Origin: Erinaceus europaeus
Taxonomy: Eukaryota; Chordata; Mammalia; Eulipotyphla; Erinaceidae
NCBI RefSeq assembly: GCF_950295315.1
Contig: NC_080170.1
Coordinates: 96,996,477 to 97,060,476, forward strand
Direction of reading: 5' to 3'
Length of the DNA stretch: 64,000 nt
Position numbers and translations under genes: made by a program. Positions 45,570-56,560 of this stretch are shown here, piece after piece. The notes beneath the pieces were generated by a model that did no database searches, was not told the DNA's origin, and was given only the letters and a program-made list of their open reading frames with translations. The stretch's first letter is position 1. Each line of letters begins with the position of its first letter.

Positions 45570-46600
45570 CCTTTTAGCCCCAGTGGGCTTTGGCTCCCGC
45601 TCCCATAGCTCACGCCCACCGGCCCACTCTTCATGGGTCTATCTTTTTTCCTTTCCTGCCTCTATTCCACTTTCGTACCCCGAGAGTCGAAGCTCCAGGT
45701 TTCCCGCAGAGTCCCTTTCCACTTGGGACTTGGCGGCCCCGGGGCCTTCCTTTGGGGCCATTGTGTACTGTAGAAGACGTGGACCGGGTAGTAGTGCGAG
45801 GAGAACGGGCGCCTCCCGACCATTGGCTCCTCCCGCTGTCGGGCTGTGCATACTCGCTCAGGATTGGCCGGGCTGCGCGCGTCCCCGCCCCCCGACTCCG
45901 CCCCCGACTCCGCCCCGCGCCTGTGCCTCGCTGTGTGTATTCCACAGGGGTGGGGTGTCCAGCGAGTGGTGTCCTCCTGTAGCTGCTGCTGCTGCTGCGG
46001 CGTCCCGCGGCCTCCCCGAGCGTCGGGCGGGAGGGGAGAGCTGGTGTAGACTGTCTTTGACGGTAACTGCTGCGTTTCCCCGTTTTGATGGCCTGCGCTC
46101 CGTCTGGGTTGCTTCTTCCTGGGGAGAGTGCTTGCACGGCGACTACACAATCGCTGCCCGGGCTGCCCGCTTCCCCGGGGCTCGTGCGCGGGACTCGCAC
46201 CCGCGCACACGCGTGTCTCTGAGCAGCTCGGGCACGGGGAGGCCCGAAGGGGAAGGGGGAGCCGGGAGGGGGTGGGTGGGTTCCACGCTTCTTTCCGGCG
46301 GGGGGCCCCGGGGGCAGCCAGGCGCGGACCGGGGAGGAAGAGGGGACAGCCCCGACTTCCAGCTGCTGTCGCCGCCGCCGTCACAGTTCGCAGAGGGGGA
46401 TTTAAAGACCGGAACCCGGCCAGGGCCGGGGAGGAGGCAGGAGTCAGGGGAGACGGGAGGCTGCGGTTGCAGACAGGTTTGTCCACCGGGAGTGAGAGAC
46501 CGATCGGGCCCCTGGACTTGGAGGCGCGAGGGGCTAGTTCGTCCTTGCTCTGCCCACCCTCCTCCCGTGGCCCCGGAGGGGCCTGATCCAGGAAGGGGGC
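45570..46600 (+). promoter_or_regulatory. CBLB: CpG-island promoter and probable non-coding first exon of CBLB
   Basis: About 1 kb that is strongly GC- and CpG-rich, in sharp contrast with the AT-rich flanks. It lies 0.8-1.8 kb upstream of the first coding exon. GC-box-like motifs (CCCGCCCCCC, CCGCCCCCGAC) occur at about 45885-45920, and two inverted CCAAT boxes (ATTGG) at 45822-45826 and 45863-45867, 41 bp apart. No TATA box at an obvious position, as usual for CpG-island promoters. The 5' UTR exon should end in this region; CAG/GTTTGT near 46476 is one possible donor, but I cannot fix it. Long open frames on both strands here follow from the low stop-codon density of GC-rich DNA. No SINE or L1 lies inside it. 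Confidence 0.85.
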
Positions 46601-47387
46601 ACAGACGTCCCGAAACAAAGCTCTGGATAGCGCACCCCCCACCTCTTTCCTTGTATAAAAGGGAGGCTCAGAGCAAAAGAAGTGAACTCTCTTCTCTCTC
46701 TTTTTTTAAATGTACCCGCTCGTGTCAGTGTCTCAGCCTCTCTTTTTTCAAACCGGTTGTTTCCTGGTTGGATTATTTGGTTTTTAACTTGAGATAACTC
46801 CTCGCTGCGTGTGAAGGACCCTGTGTTCGCGTGTCCACGTCCATGTGTCCCCACTTAGTGCTTTTAGCGGGGGGGGGGGTGGGGTGGGGGGTGGGGGGGT
46901 CCGGGTCCTGAGCCTTTGTTGACGATGCTCCTGGAAAATGATCATTATATAACTGGGCGAGATTGAACTGAGTGAAAAAATAAGGTGGTGGTCGGGGTGG
47001 GGGGGAGGTGTAGGTGTCCCAAAATGTTTTCCAAGAAACTTCAGGACTAGTATTTTTAATTGAAATAGTGGCTTCAGGTCTAGTAATTTGAATTGATAAG
47101 AAAATAAAGTGGCAGGGGAAAACACTGTGTTCTTATTTAGTTGGAGGAAAACAATATAAGTTTGTTGTAAGTTGTTTGTTAAATGAATCTTCTCTTAGTG
47201 ATAAATGTAGGAGCAACTGCTTCCTAATCTGTGCATACAGATTGAGAATAAACATTCACAAGCTACTGAAAAGTTATGTGTGGAACTATTGATTTTTTTC
47301 TCTTTGGAGGAGGATATGGTGGTGAAGACTTTGTTGAGTATATATTTTCATGACCAGGAAACTTTTTTTTTTTAATCTGCCTTTTAG
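46601..47387. other. Probable CBLB intron 1
   Basis: Between the CpG island and the coding exon; transition to AT-rich sequence, with G-rich tracts at 46868-46900 and 46990-47010. It ends in a pyrimidine-rich stretch and CTTTTAG at 47381-47387, a good splice acceptor. Confidence 0.7.
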
Positions 47388-47403
47388 AGAACTAAGATTC
47401 CAG

Positions 47404-47571
47404 ATGGCAAATTCATTGAATGGCAGAAATCCTGGTGGTCGAGGAGGAAACCCCCGAAAAGGACGAATTTTGGGCATTATTGATGCTATTCAGGATGCAG
47501 TTGGACCCCCTAAACAAGCAGCAGCAGATCGAAGGACTGTGGAGAAAACTTGGAAACTCATGGATAAAGTG
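47404..47571 (+). CDS. CBLB: CBLB first coding exon (partial CDS; exon 47388-47571)
   Basis: Encodes the first 56 residues of Cbl-b, a RING E3 ubiquitin ligase that dampens T-cell and receptor tyrosine kinase signalling by ubiquitinating activated substrates. The protein starts [20 protein letters not shown] and ends [11 protein letters not shown]. From memory this is nearly identical to human CBLB; position 5 is Leu here, Met in human. The exon starts after the acceptor TTTTAG (AG at 47386-47387). It has 16 nt of 5' UTR, the ATG at 47404, and ends at 47571 before the consensus donor GTAAGT (47572), phase 0. This part is the flexible N-terminus leading into the first helix of the four-helix-bundle TKB domain. 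The TKB remainder, RING, proline-rich and UBA parts must lie beyond the window. CBL shares the later motif but has a different N-terminus, so CBLB is favoured. Confidence 0.97.
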
Positions 47572-47706
47572 GTAAGTTCTGACTGTGCCTGTATGTATCC
47601 AGTCACTTTGGACTAGGCCTCTGTATACTGTTCATTAGTTACGGTTATGACAACGGTTTGGATGGTATTGATCATTTTCTTACATTTATTCTATGTCTTG
47701 AAAAGT

Positions 47707-47892
47707 TGGATTCAAGGGACTAGGAGGTCCTCTCATTTGTGAGAACCTGTGTTCAAGCCCTGACACCACATGGGAGCATCACAGAACTGGGGAAGTACCA
47801 CAGATGGTGAAGCAGAGTTGTGATAGCTCACCCTTTCTGTCTCTTTCTTAACTGAGAGGAATTAAAAAAAAGAAAAAAAGAAAGAAAAGTGG
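47707..47892 (+). repeat. Decayed tRNA-derived SINE
   Basis: GGGACTAGGAGGTCCTCTCA, TGTGTTCAAGCCCTGACACC, CACAGATGGTGAAGCAGAGT and an A-rich tail. Confidence 0.65.
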
Positions 47893-50582
47893 GATTCTTT
47901 TGTTGTTTCTTGAAGGTTCAGAGTTCATCCCTATGACTCAGATATACAAAGTTTTTACTGTTGGTTTCTCTTTGTGTATGACCTTAGAATAGTGTAATAC
48001 TGTTTGCTCTGTCTTATGTGAAGTTTTGTTGCTGTTAGATAACAAAAGAGTGCTTGTTATTTAAGAAAGGCCTCTGATGGGCCACTTATGACAACCATAT
48101 TACTTACAGGGAGAGAACCAGATCAGTCAAGTGAGGAGGCAGATTTTGAGAATTTCCAATTTCATCTTTGAAAATACATCTTCATTAAGAATCTGTTGTT
48201 GTTGATAATGGTAGAGTTACAGTTTCTTTCACTTACTATTCCATTTTGAAACAGGAAACCTTTTCGATTGCACATTGTTTATTGTGAAAGGAAAATTTAT
48301 GATGGAGGTGGTGAAGCCTAGAGTATCAGAAACCTCTGTGGTTTCTGCATGTTGCTTTCAAATGAAATACACTTTCATGAGAGGAAAAAAAAAAAAACAA
48401 AAACAACTCAGGCTGGACTTCAGTATCCAGAGAAGTCTGGACAACTCTCATACTGAGGATTTCTACTGAGGAAAGTGTAGCTGCCAGTGCTCTGAGTTGG
48501 AATATTCATCATTATTAAGATGTAACTTGCTGTGTAAAATTTTTCCTTTTATTGGTAAATGGCTGTAGAACCCGGAGGTTTCAATTCACAGATACTTGGT
48601 CTTAATTATAAATTTAATTGATGTGCATCTTTATGATTGAAAAAAAAGTAGATTAAAGATAAAGCCATTATTTGGTTTATTATTGTGTGCAGATATTTGC
48701 CATGAAGATCTAGTGTTACTAGCAGTAAAAGATGGTGATAACATTTACTGTATTTTTATTATTCCTACGGAGAGTACATCTGTATCAATGAACTATTGTT
48801 ATTCTGTAGCTGGTGGTGCTGGGGAAAGGCCTATCATTCTGTGGCTGGTGATACTAAATGTAGAGCCAGAAGATTTTTGCCACATAAATATCCTTAGTTT
48901 TGCTCTTCAGTGTGACCTCTTTAAGTGTCAGCCAATTTATTCCAATTGTTATATTAAAGTGCTCCAAACAGAATGATGTCATAGTGTCAGAACATTGCAA
49001 CTTACTGCTTAAGGTCAAGTTTTGATGTTAGAATTAGATACTTAAAGAATGAGGAGTGTGGGATTGGAAAAAATTGCTTGTATTTGGCAGCCATAGTACT
49101 AGCTCTCCTTGCTTTTCTCAGTAGTATGTTAGTTAAATGTCACTTTTGTGCCTAATCATTAGTTGGGCATAAGAGAAGAAATTCAGGGTTTTTCCCTTAA
49201 CTTGTCAGGTTTTACCAGGAGGCTGCTTTTTTTTTTTTTTTCTTCTGCCCTCCCCACTTTTTAGTGGTCAGAATTTGTAACATTTGTGAGTGAATGTTAG
49301 AGCATCAAGTAGATTTATATAAGGAAGTGGGGAGCCATAGTTAATGTAAGGCCATTATTTTTGAAACATTTAGAAATGTGCATAAAATTTTGGTTTGTAA
49401 ATGATGCTTCACTTAAGTTGTATTCACTTTTTCATTATTTTACTGTTGGTTATGGTGAAGTTAAATGGTTATGTGATAGTTAAACTCCAGCTATTGTTTA
49501 TTTTATTAAGTTTTTTTTTTTTTTTTGGTCTTAACTCTACAATTGAGAAACTTAACTACTTACAAGAAAACATATCCTCTAAAGTTTCTACTTAGTGGAA
49601 TTTGGGTGCATGTAATGGCAAAGGTACATGCCATGATTTCACCTATTTGTCTCCATTATTTGTCAAGATTGAGATTTTGTGTGTATTTCTGAGTGCATCT
49701 GTGGCTTTGTAGAGGGAAATTGCAGAGATCATCGAAGTTCAGGGTGCTTACTGCTCTTCTCACACAGTAATAAAAAAGCTGCTAATTACTAATTTTGTCA
49801 TCTATGTGTATTATTTAATTGTGTATGCTGAAGCAGCTCCCTCATCTATTAACCTTTTCCTCTTTATTGCTGGTGAAGAAAGTGGTTCATAATATCAACA
49901 TTGTCCTGGTGATTATATCAAAACCTTTATTGTTAATCCCTCAACACTTTCCCTGTTTTATAAATTGTCTGCAATAGCATGAGCTCAGTTTGTAACGGAA
50001 AATAGTAACTTTCAAGCCTAACTGATAGTTATGTAAAAGGAAAGGCTTAGTGTTTAGCTACTGTTTTCTTCTTCAACAAGGCGAATCTTATAAGTGAAAA
50101 TATGGAAATAAGCTTCAAGTTCAGTGTGCTTACCTAAAGAGTAAAGTAACTTATGCTCAGAGGGGATAAGAAGTAGTCTTAGTTTTAGGGGAAATAATCT
50201 AGTAAGTGTGTCTTTTACCATTCTGTGGTTTTTTTGAATTTAAAATGGTGGATTGAGATTCTAGATCCAACTAATTGGGCTGTTTTTCAGAGGATAGGCT
50301 TTCCATTCAAGGTCACTAAGAGTAGGAGGGAGTAATTGCTCATTTGTGTTCCTTGTAAGAAGTGTTTTGTAACAAGACAGCAGTGGCACAAAGTTAGCAT
50401 AGCACATTATTAAGAAGCATTGCCATTAAAACATACTTTCCAACTGTAGCTCTATATATCAGTGGCTGAGCCAAATCTTCAAACCAATGGCTACCTTTGA
50501 TAAAAGAGACAGAATTAGTACCCTGGAGTTTACATCCAAGTTCAGATACATATGAAATGTGGAATATGTTGCAAAGTTATTA
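47893..50582. other. Intronic, repeat-poor
   Basis: About 2.7 kb with only homopolymer T-runs (49226, 49510) and no clear SINE or L1. No exon recognised. Confidence 0.5.
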
Positions 50583-50597
50583 TAGGCTTGGGTTTCT

Positions 50598-50685
50598 CTC
50601 ATCCAAGCACTAACCAGGCCCGACCCTGCTTATCTTCCGAGATCAGACGAGATAGGGCGTGTTCAGGGTGGTATGGCCATAGATG
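50598..50685 (-). pseudogene. 5S rRNA retropseudogene, 3'-truncated
   Basis: The minus strand reads TATGGCCATACCACCCTGAA, TCTCGTCTGATCTCGGAAG and GGGTCGGGCCTGGTTAGT, i.e. roughly nt 1-88 of 5S rRNA with a few changes; the last ~33 nt are missing. Flanked by TAGGCTTGG(G/A)TTTCT at 50583-50597 and 50686-50700 (14 of 15 match), so it was retroposed. Truncation means it is not a functional 5S gene. Confidence 0.93.
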
Positions 50686-50700
50686 TAGGCTTGGATTTCT

Positions 50701-51611
50701 TAAACATTTATTGAGGGCCTACAATATTCCTACTAAGTGCTTATTACTGGGCCTGCAGAACTAGACAAGCATACCTCTAGAGCCCTTTGCCTGAAAAAGA
50801 ACTCATAAACAGTAGCGTCAGAGTCATGTATTCAAATGGATAATTGCCATGTAGTATGGAAAGAGTTGTAATACAGACCTATACAAAGTACAGTGGGAGA
50901 AACGTAGACAGCCATCTACCTTGTTTTCCTGGCCACTGTTGAGACAGTTGTCTGTCTGCATCATGCTGGCCATTGCCTTTAGGAACAACATTACTGTACT
51001 GTGTTGGAAATGCTGAGGGTGAGGGTGAGGGTAAGGAAATGATTGCTAATCAGTATGGTAGGAATGATAATTTATTAATGTGAGGTTCCTGAGCATGGTT
51101 TTCACAAGCATCTTAGCCAGGTGATGGAAAATACAAGAAACAATTTTCCATCTAGTAGAAACTAAATGCACTGAGATTACATGGATGCTCAGGAAAGTAA
51201 AAATAATTAATTGATGCTAAAGAGCAAAGCGAATTGAGTACCTGCCTACTTTTTCTTGTCTTACGGTCCTTGTCATTTATTTGAAATTACATTACCAAAA
51301 GAGTTTTAAAAGCATTTAAGAAATGATGATGCCAAAGTGCCTTTTCCTGCCTCTTGCCTTCCGTACACTTAGTACATTTGTCAAGCTTGGAATATACTTC
51401 ATTCTCTATCTTTATGATTTTACTGCAGCCATACTAGTTTTTGTTTGCCAAAGATGCTTGAGTTATAAATAAATATTAAAGTATACAAGCAAATATTATT
51501 TCTGTGTTGAAGTCCTCATTTTTATGAAAAGTATAGTATATTGGTAGAATTTTGGGGCTTAATTCCTATAAGCTGTGCTCACTGACTTTGAGGTTATCAT
51601 CTTCCTTAGAC
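50701..51611. other. Intronic; L2/MIR-like relic at 50701-50770
   Basis: ACATTTATTGAGGGCCTACA ... TACTAAGTGCTTATTACTGG resembles an L2/MIR-type terminal segment. A short (GGGTGA)n-like tract is at 51016-51032. The remainder is unassigned. Confidence 0.45.
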
Positions 51612-51783
51612 TTTTAGAGATATTTATTTTATTGAAAAACAGATACTGAGAGAAAGATTCAGAGAAAGTTACTAGAACACTGCTTTCCCTGGCTTACTAT
51701 GGTGCTAGGGATTGAACCTGGGACTTTAGAACCTCAGGCATGAAAGTCTTTTGCAGAACCACTATACTTCTACTTAGCCCTTC
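51612..51783 (-). repeat. SINE D copy, diverged
   Basis: TTTATTTTATTGAAAAACAG, GGATTGAACCTGGGACTTTA and CATGAAAGTCTTTTGCAGAA in reverse. Confidence 0.8.
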
Positions 51784-52007
51784 CTTAGGCTTTTGGAACA
51801 AGGGGGTATTTATATGAAATCTTCATCTATTTTCTTCTCTTCATGGAACTGTTGTTTGTTAGCGGAATCATAGGTCCTAGTGGATTTGGATGGGGATAGA
51901 AGCACAGTAGGTGTTCAAGCAGTTTTATTTAGCAGTGATTTGGGGTTTGAATTTGTTATTATTTGAGATAATGATCTCAAAGTTTGCTACTTGTCACTTC
52001 TAGAGAT

Positions 52008-52207
52008 ATTTTTTTCTTTTTCCTCCTCCTCCTCCTCCTTTCTGTTTAGCCAGAACTTTCATCAGATAGACAGGGAAAGAGGGAGAAACACTCCCTCACC
52101 AGAGCATCCCCTGGTGCCACTGTAGTGTCGTGTCCCTTGTGGTCTTGGGGCTTGAACCTGACATATGCACATGGCAAAGCATATATACTACCCAGTGAAT
52201 CCCTAGC
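52008..52207 (-). repeat. Diverged SINE
   Basis: (TCC)n run, AGATAGACAGGGAAAGAGGG, CTTGGGGCTTGAACCTGACA. Worn reverse SINE. Confidence 0.6.
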
Positions 52208-53828
52208 AAATTTTTTTTTGGGGAAAAGTAAGAGATTTAAAGCTATCTTATCAAAATTTACCTGGACTTATCCTTTTGAGACAAGGCATATGTTTAATAG
52301 AGGCCTTCATCAGTTAGTGATCTTTTAACTCATTCGATTTTTACGGTTTAGATTTTGGATCAACTTCTTCCTTTTTCCCTCTAAGTTTGCATTTTACTGT
52401 TTGTTGACCTCATCATTCATCACATCCCAAGTATGGAAAAGATAGATATTCAAGTGTAGTCATGTGTTGTAAGTGCAGCACTGTGACACAGTACACGATA
52501 GAGATGAATGTTCTTTGCCTGAATTGAAATACTGATGTAGACTATGCAGCGTGGTGAGGTACTCTTTTTTTTTTTTTTAAAGGCTGTTTATATTTAGTTG
52601 AGTTGGAGGACGCATTAATCTGAAGGAATGCTGGGAAAAGGGGGCTTGTTGATTGAAGGAGGGCCAGAGAAAGATAAAGGGATTTTTTTTTCCTGTTCTG
52701 TCAAGGAAGTTGGACTTTATGTAGTAGAGAATATGATTGCTGTCATAGATTATACTCTTGCCTCAACTCTGCAGAGTATGAATTAAAGGAAAAACTTAAT
52801 AGCAGAAATAGTGATAAAGAAATAAGGATCAAACAACAAATTATTAAGGAATGAGCAAAATGATTAACAATAGATGTAGCAAGTACTGGTTCAAATACAA
52901 GTGACATTTTGGAGGTAAAATAAGCAGGCATAGTGAACATTCAGAGACAGAAGGTGAGAGAGAATGTGAAGTGAAAGTGACTCTTGAGGTTTTCAGCCTT
53001 GTTGACTCTGAAGGCAGTGATGCCCTTAGTGTGATAAGGAACATAAGAAGAAAGAGGAAGTTTGGGAGCTGGTGCATGGTAAGTTTGTTTTTTGGTAACA
53101 CTGAATTTGACATGCCAGAGTAAAATCCAGTTTGAAGTCACAAAATCGATTATGCAGGGTAAGAAAGAAGTTGAAACTGGAGACATCCTGTTGGTAGTCG
53201 TACCCAGGAGGCTGGCATTTTAATTGGAAAGAGCAAAAATATTTTTAAGGCAGAGTAGAAGGTGAGAGAGAGAAGTCAGATAATGAAGTTTTTGTGGGGA
53301 AGGGGTCTAGGAGATTGTATTATATTGATACATAGGTGTCAGTGAAGGAACAGTGATGAAAGAGGTGAGAAGACAACTAGAGAATTATTGTAGAGACATC
53401 TTCAAAAAGGAGTGAGTTCCAGGTTCTGAGGAAATCAAGTTCTAGCTCAGGTAGAGAAAACCAGGAAGGGTAAAAATGTACGAAACTGAATTTCTTGAGC
53501 AGAGATTTCTGTGGACTTCTTCAAGTATTTTCACATATGTGATGGGGCTAGACTAATAAGAGTATGTGACTTATTTAAAAATCATTCTAAAAGTGTGATG
53601 GCAAGTACAATGGACAACAGTTTTGATAGAGGTTGTGAACAGTATAACTTTATATGAGTACTTGGAGATATTAATAGATTAAATGGATATGATATAAGTA
53701 GGAATTACTTGAAGATAGAGGAAAGAAGAAAACAAGTGAGATCCTAGATTACAGTATAGGAGAGAAGGACTAAGACCAGCTAGAAGTGTCAAGATAACTG
53801 TAGCTTTTATGTAATCAAAAAGGAAGTG
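52208..53828. other. Intronic, repeat-poor
   Basis: No SINE, L1 or exon recognised in 1.6 kb; purine-rich in places. Confidence 0.5.
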
Positions 53829-54232
53829 AGGGCCAGGTGGTATTTCACTAGGGAGAGCACACACTCTACCATGCATGAAGACCTGGGTTCAAGCCCCTGA
53901 CCTCTGCCTGCAAGAGGAAGTTTCACAAGTGGTGGAATAGTACTGCAGGTTTCTCTCTCTTCTTTCTTTACCTTTCTATTTCTCTCTGATCCTCTATTTA
54001 AAAAAATGGAAAAAGAAGAAAGAGAAAGAAAGAGAGTGAGAGAGGTTTCTCTCTCCTTTCTTTACCTTTCTATTTCTCTCTAATCCTCTATTTAAAAAAA
54101 TGGAAAAAGAAGAGAAAGAAAGAGAGAGAGAGAGAAAATAGTGACCACAGAGAAAAATGGGACTCCTGTAGGCACTGAGCTCTAGCAGTAACCTTGGTGG
54201 CAAAGCAAATAAATAAAAGAAAAAAAGCAAAT
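53829..54232 (+). repeat. SINE with internal ~90-bp tandem duplication
   Basis: Head GGGCCAGGTGGTATTTCACT, GGTTCAAGCCCCTGACCTC, GTTTCACAAGTGGTGGAATA. The C/T-rich body plus ATTTAAAAAAATGGAAAAAG segment occurs twice (from about 53948 and 54044). Ends with the long-form-like module GAGCTCTAGCAGTAACCTTG and an AAATAAATAAAAG tail. Confidence 0.75.
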
Positions 54233-54956
54233 GTACAGAGAATTCCTGAAAGAATTTATGAATTTTAAAAGTATAACATTTTAAATGTTTAAGCCATGTT
54301 TTAGAATTATGTACTATAGAATAGATAGTATTGGCATATAGTTACTTTTCTAGCAGTTAAGTGGGTAATAAGCAAAAAACTGAAATGGAGTTAAGTTCTT
54401 ATTCTTAATATTAAGATTGTATCACTTAAGTGATGCCACAGTGCTATTTTTATCTATACTGCTTGGCTATCTAAGTTCTAGGTCCCCCCTCCCCCATGAA
54501 TGAAATAAATATTTAAAAACTGTCCCACTGAGTTTTTAGTTTTTACATGTTATTATTTGAGTAATGGTTAAACTCATTCATTTCACCATTTGCTATAATA
54601 GATCATAGTTATTGCATTAGATGCTATATTTGTTACAAAATTTCACATTAACTTAGTACTGAAATAGTCATATAGTGAATCCAGGCTATTTTTTTTTTTT
54701 TGGCCTTCATTTAGTCTTCCTCATTACACAAAATATTCTAGATTGTTAAAGTGTTTCTAGGAGTATGTTGAATTTTATGAGCTAAAGACGTTGTAATTAT
54801 CTTCAACAAAATGATTAGTGCCCTGCCCTAATGCTGATGTCTGTGCCAGACCTGCAGGGATTTTGCTATGTTGTGGTATGAATGTGGAAAGGTAGGAAGT
54901 AGTGAATGTGCTATGTGCCAGGTACTGTGCAGAACACTTTACATATTTTCTTCTAA
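54233..54956. other. Intronic; L2/MIR-like relic at 54890-54955
   Basis: GCTATGTGCCAGGTACTGTG CAGAACACTTTACATATT is an L2/MIR-type ancient repeat signature. Otherwise nothing. Confidence 0.5.
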
Positions 54957-54969
54957 GAATAAAAGCATT

Positions 54970-55259
54970 ATTTTTTAAAAAATTTATTTATTTATTTATT
55001 TATTCCTTTTGTTGCCCTTGTTTTTTTATCGTTGTAGTTATTATTAATGGAGTTGTTGTTGGATAGGACAGAGAGAAATGGAGAGAGAAGGGGAAGACAG
55101 AGAGGGGGAAAGAAAAAAAGACACCTGCAGACCTGCTTCACCGCCTGTGAAGTGACTCCCCTGCAAGTGGGTAGGTGGGGGCTTGAACTGGGTTCCTTCC
55201 GCGGGTCCTTGCGTTTTGCGCCACGTGCGCTTAACTTGCTGCGTTACGGCCGGACTCCC
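54970..55259 (-). repeat. SINE A copy
   Basis: Reverse SINE A; perfect duplication GAATAAAAGCATT at 54957-54969 and 55260-55272. Confidence 0.95.
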
Positions 55260-55496
55260 GAATAAAAGCATTCTTATGAGGTTTTCAGAATAAGAAACTG
55301 GACCAAGTTTGTAAAGCTAATACACAGGTTTGATGTATTCTAATGTGTGTGTTTACAGTATGAAGATTCAACCACACTGCACCATAGACTGTGGTTCTTG
55401 CTTTTTCTGTGAAAAGTCAAATGAATCCTTAACTTCTCTCTGTGTTTTATATTTTCAAACATGTCTTCAAACTTTGCAGTTAGTTCCAGTTTTGGT

Positions 55497-55780
55497 GGGA
55501 AGGCAGACAGGAGTGTATCTTGTACAGCACATGTTACCATGCATCACAGGGACCCAGCCAGATTTGAGTCCCAGCCTCCACCTGTTCTAGCTTGGCAAGC
55601 GATGAAACAGTGCTGCAGGTGTCTTTCTTTCTCCCTCTCTGTCCTCTCTTCTAAAACAGAATAAGAAAAGAAAAAAAGGGCGGGGGGGGGGGGAGGACCA
55701 TCAGGAGTAGTAGATTTGTTGTACAGGGACAGAGCCCCAGCAATAACCCTAGTGCAAGTAAAATAAATAATACATAATAG
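55497..55780 (+). repeat. Diverged SINE with long-form module
   Basis: GCACATGTTACCATGCATCA, GATTTGAGTCCCAGCCTCCA CC, a G-run at 55683-55694, then GAGCCCCAGCAATAACCCTA and an AAATAAATAA tail. Confidence 0.75.
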
Positions 55781-55799
55781 TAAGCAAAAAACAGTAAGC

Positions 55800-56028
55800 A
55801 TCAGAAGAGAAAACAGTAGGTAAAACCTGGACTGGAGCTGGTGTATTGCATCAAAGGAAGAGACTGGTTTGGGTTGGGGCGCCAGGAGTACAGGTCCTGG
55901 AAAAGGATGACAGAGGACCTAGTGGGGGTTGCATAGTTATTTGGAAAACTGAGAAATGTTACGCATGTACAAACTATTGTATTTACTGTCCAATATAAAA
56001 CATTAATCCCCCAATAAAGAAGAAAATT
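55800..56028 (+). mobile_element. L1 3' UTR, short insertion
   Basis: Matches the L1 3' UTR at 1620-1850: GGAAAACTGAGAAATGTTAC, CATGTACAAACTATTGTATT and AAACATTAATCCCCCAATAA. A TAGTAAGCAA-like duplication lies on both sides (about 55780 and 56028). Confidence 0.85.
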
Positions 56029-56136
56029 AGTAAGCAAGTAAAATCATAAATGATATTTTAATTACAGCTAGGAAAATTTAATGCTAATTCTGTATTAATG
56101 ATTAGCCTTTATAATAATCTAATTACAATTAAAAAT

Positions 56137-56340
56137 TATTATCTTTATTTATTTAATGGATAGACAGCCAGGAATTGAGAGGAAAGAGGAGGTAGAGATG
56201 GAGAGAGACAGAGAGATGCTTGGCACCCATGCTTCACTACTTGTGAAGCTTCTCCCCTGCAAGTGGGAACCAGGGGCTTGAACCTGGGCCCTTCCACACT
56301 GTAATATGTGTACTCAAGCAGGTGTGCCACCACCTGGCCC
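56137..56340 (-). repeat. SINE B copy
   Basis: TTATTTAATGGATAGACAGC CAGGAATTGAG, CTTCTCCCCTGCAAGTGGGA and CAGGTGTGCCACCACCTGGC. Confidence 0.88.
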
Positions 56341-56374
56341 ACTTAATTAAAACTTTTACAGAGGATCAGAGAGA

Positions 56375-56560
56375 GAGAACCGCTGGGCAGGTTGTGCTTT
56401 CCCCATATGCTTGGTCCAAGTTCACGCCTTAGTACTACATGGGGGTGTGTGTGCTATATCACTGTTGCTGTGGTGATATGTATAAATGTTTAGCAGAGCT
56501 GGGACCTCTCTCTGTCTCTCTTCCTCTCTGAATGAAAAAGTGGCCCAGAGTGATAAAGAG
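56375..56560 (+). repeat. Decayed SINE
   Basis: GCTGGGCAGGTTGTGCTTTC, GGTCCAAGTTCACGCC, and a C/T-rich CCTCTCTCTGTCTCTCTTCC body. Confidence 0.5.

Noticed and set aside
45583..46797. 404-codon and other long open frames on both strands of the GC-rich region
   Set aside because: Overlapping open frames on both strands with biased Pro/Arg/Gly composition are what a CpG island yields by chance. No domain recognised.
50598..50685. Functional 5S rRNA gene
   Set aside because: 3' end missing, several substitutions, and retroposition duplications present.
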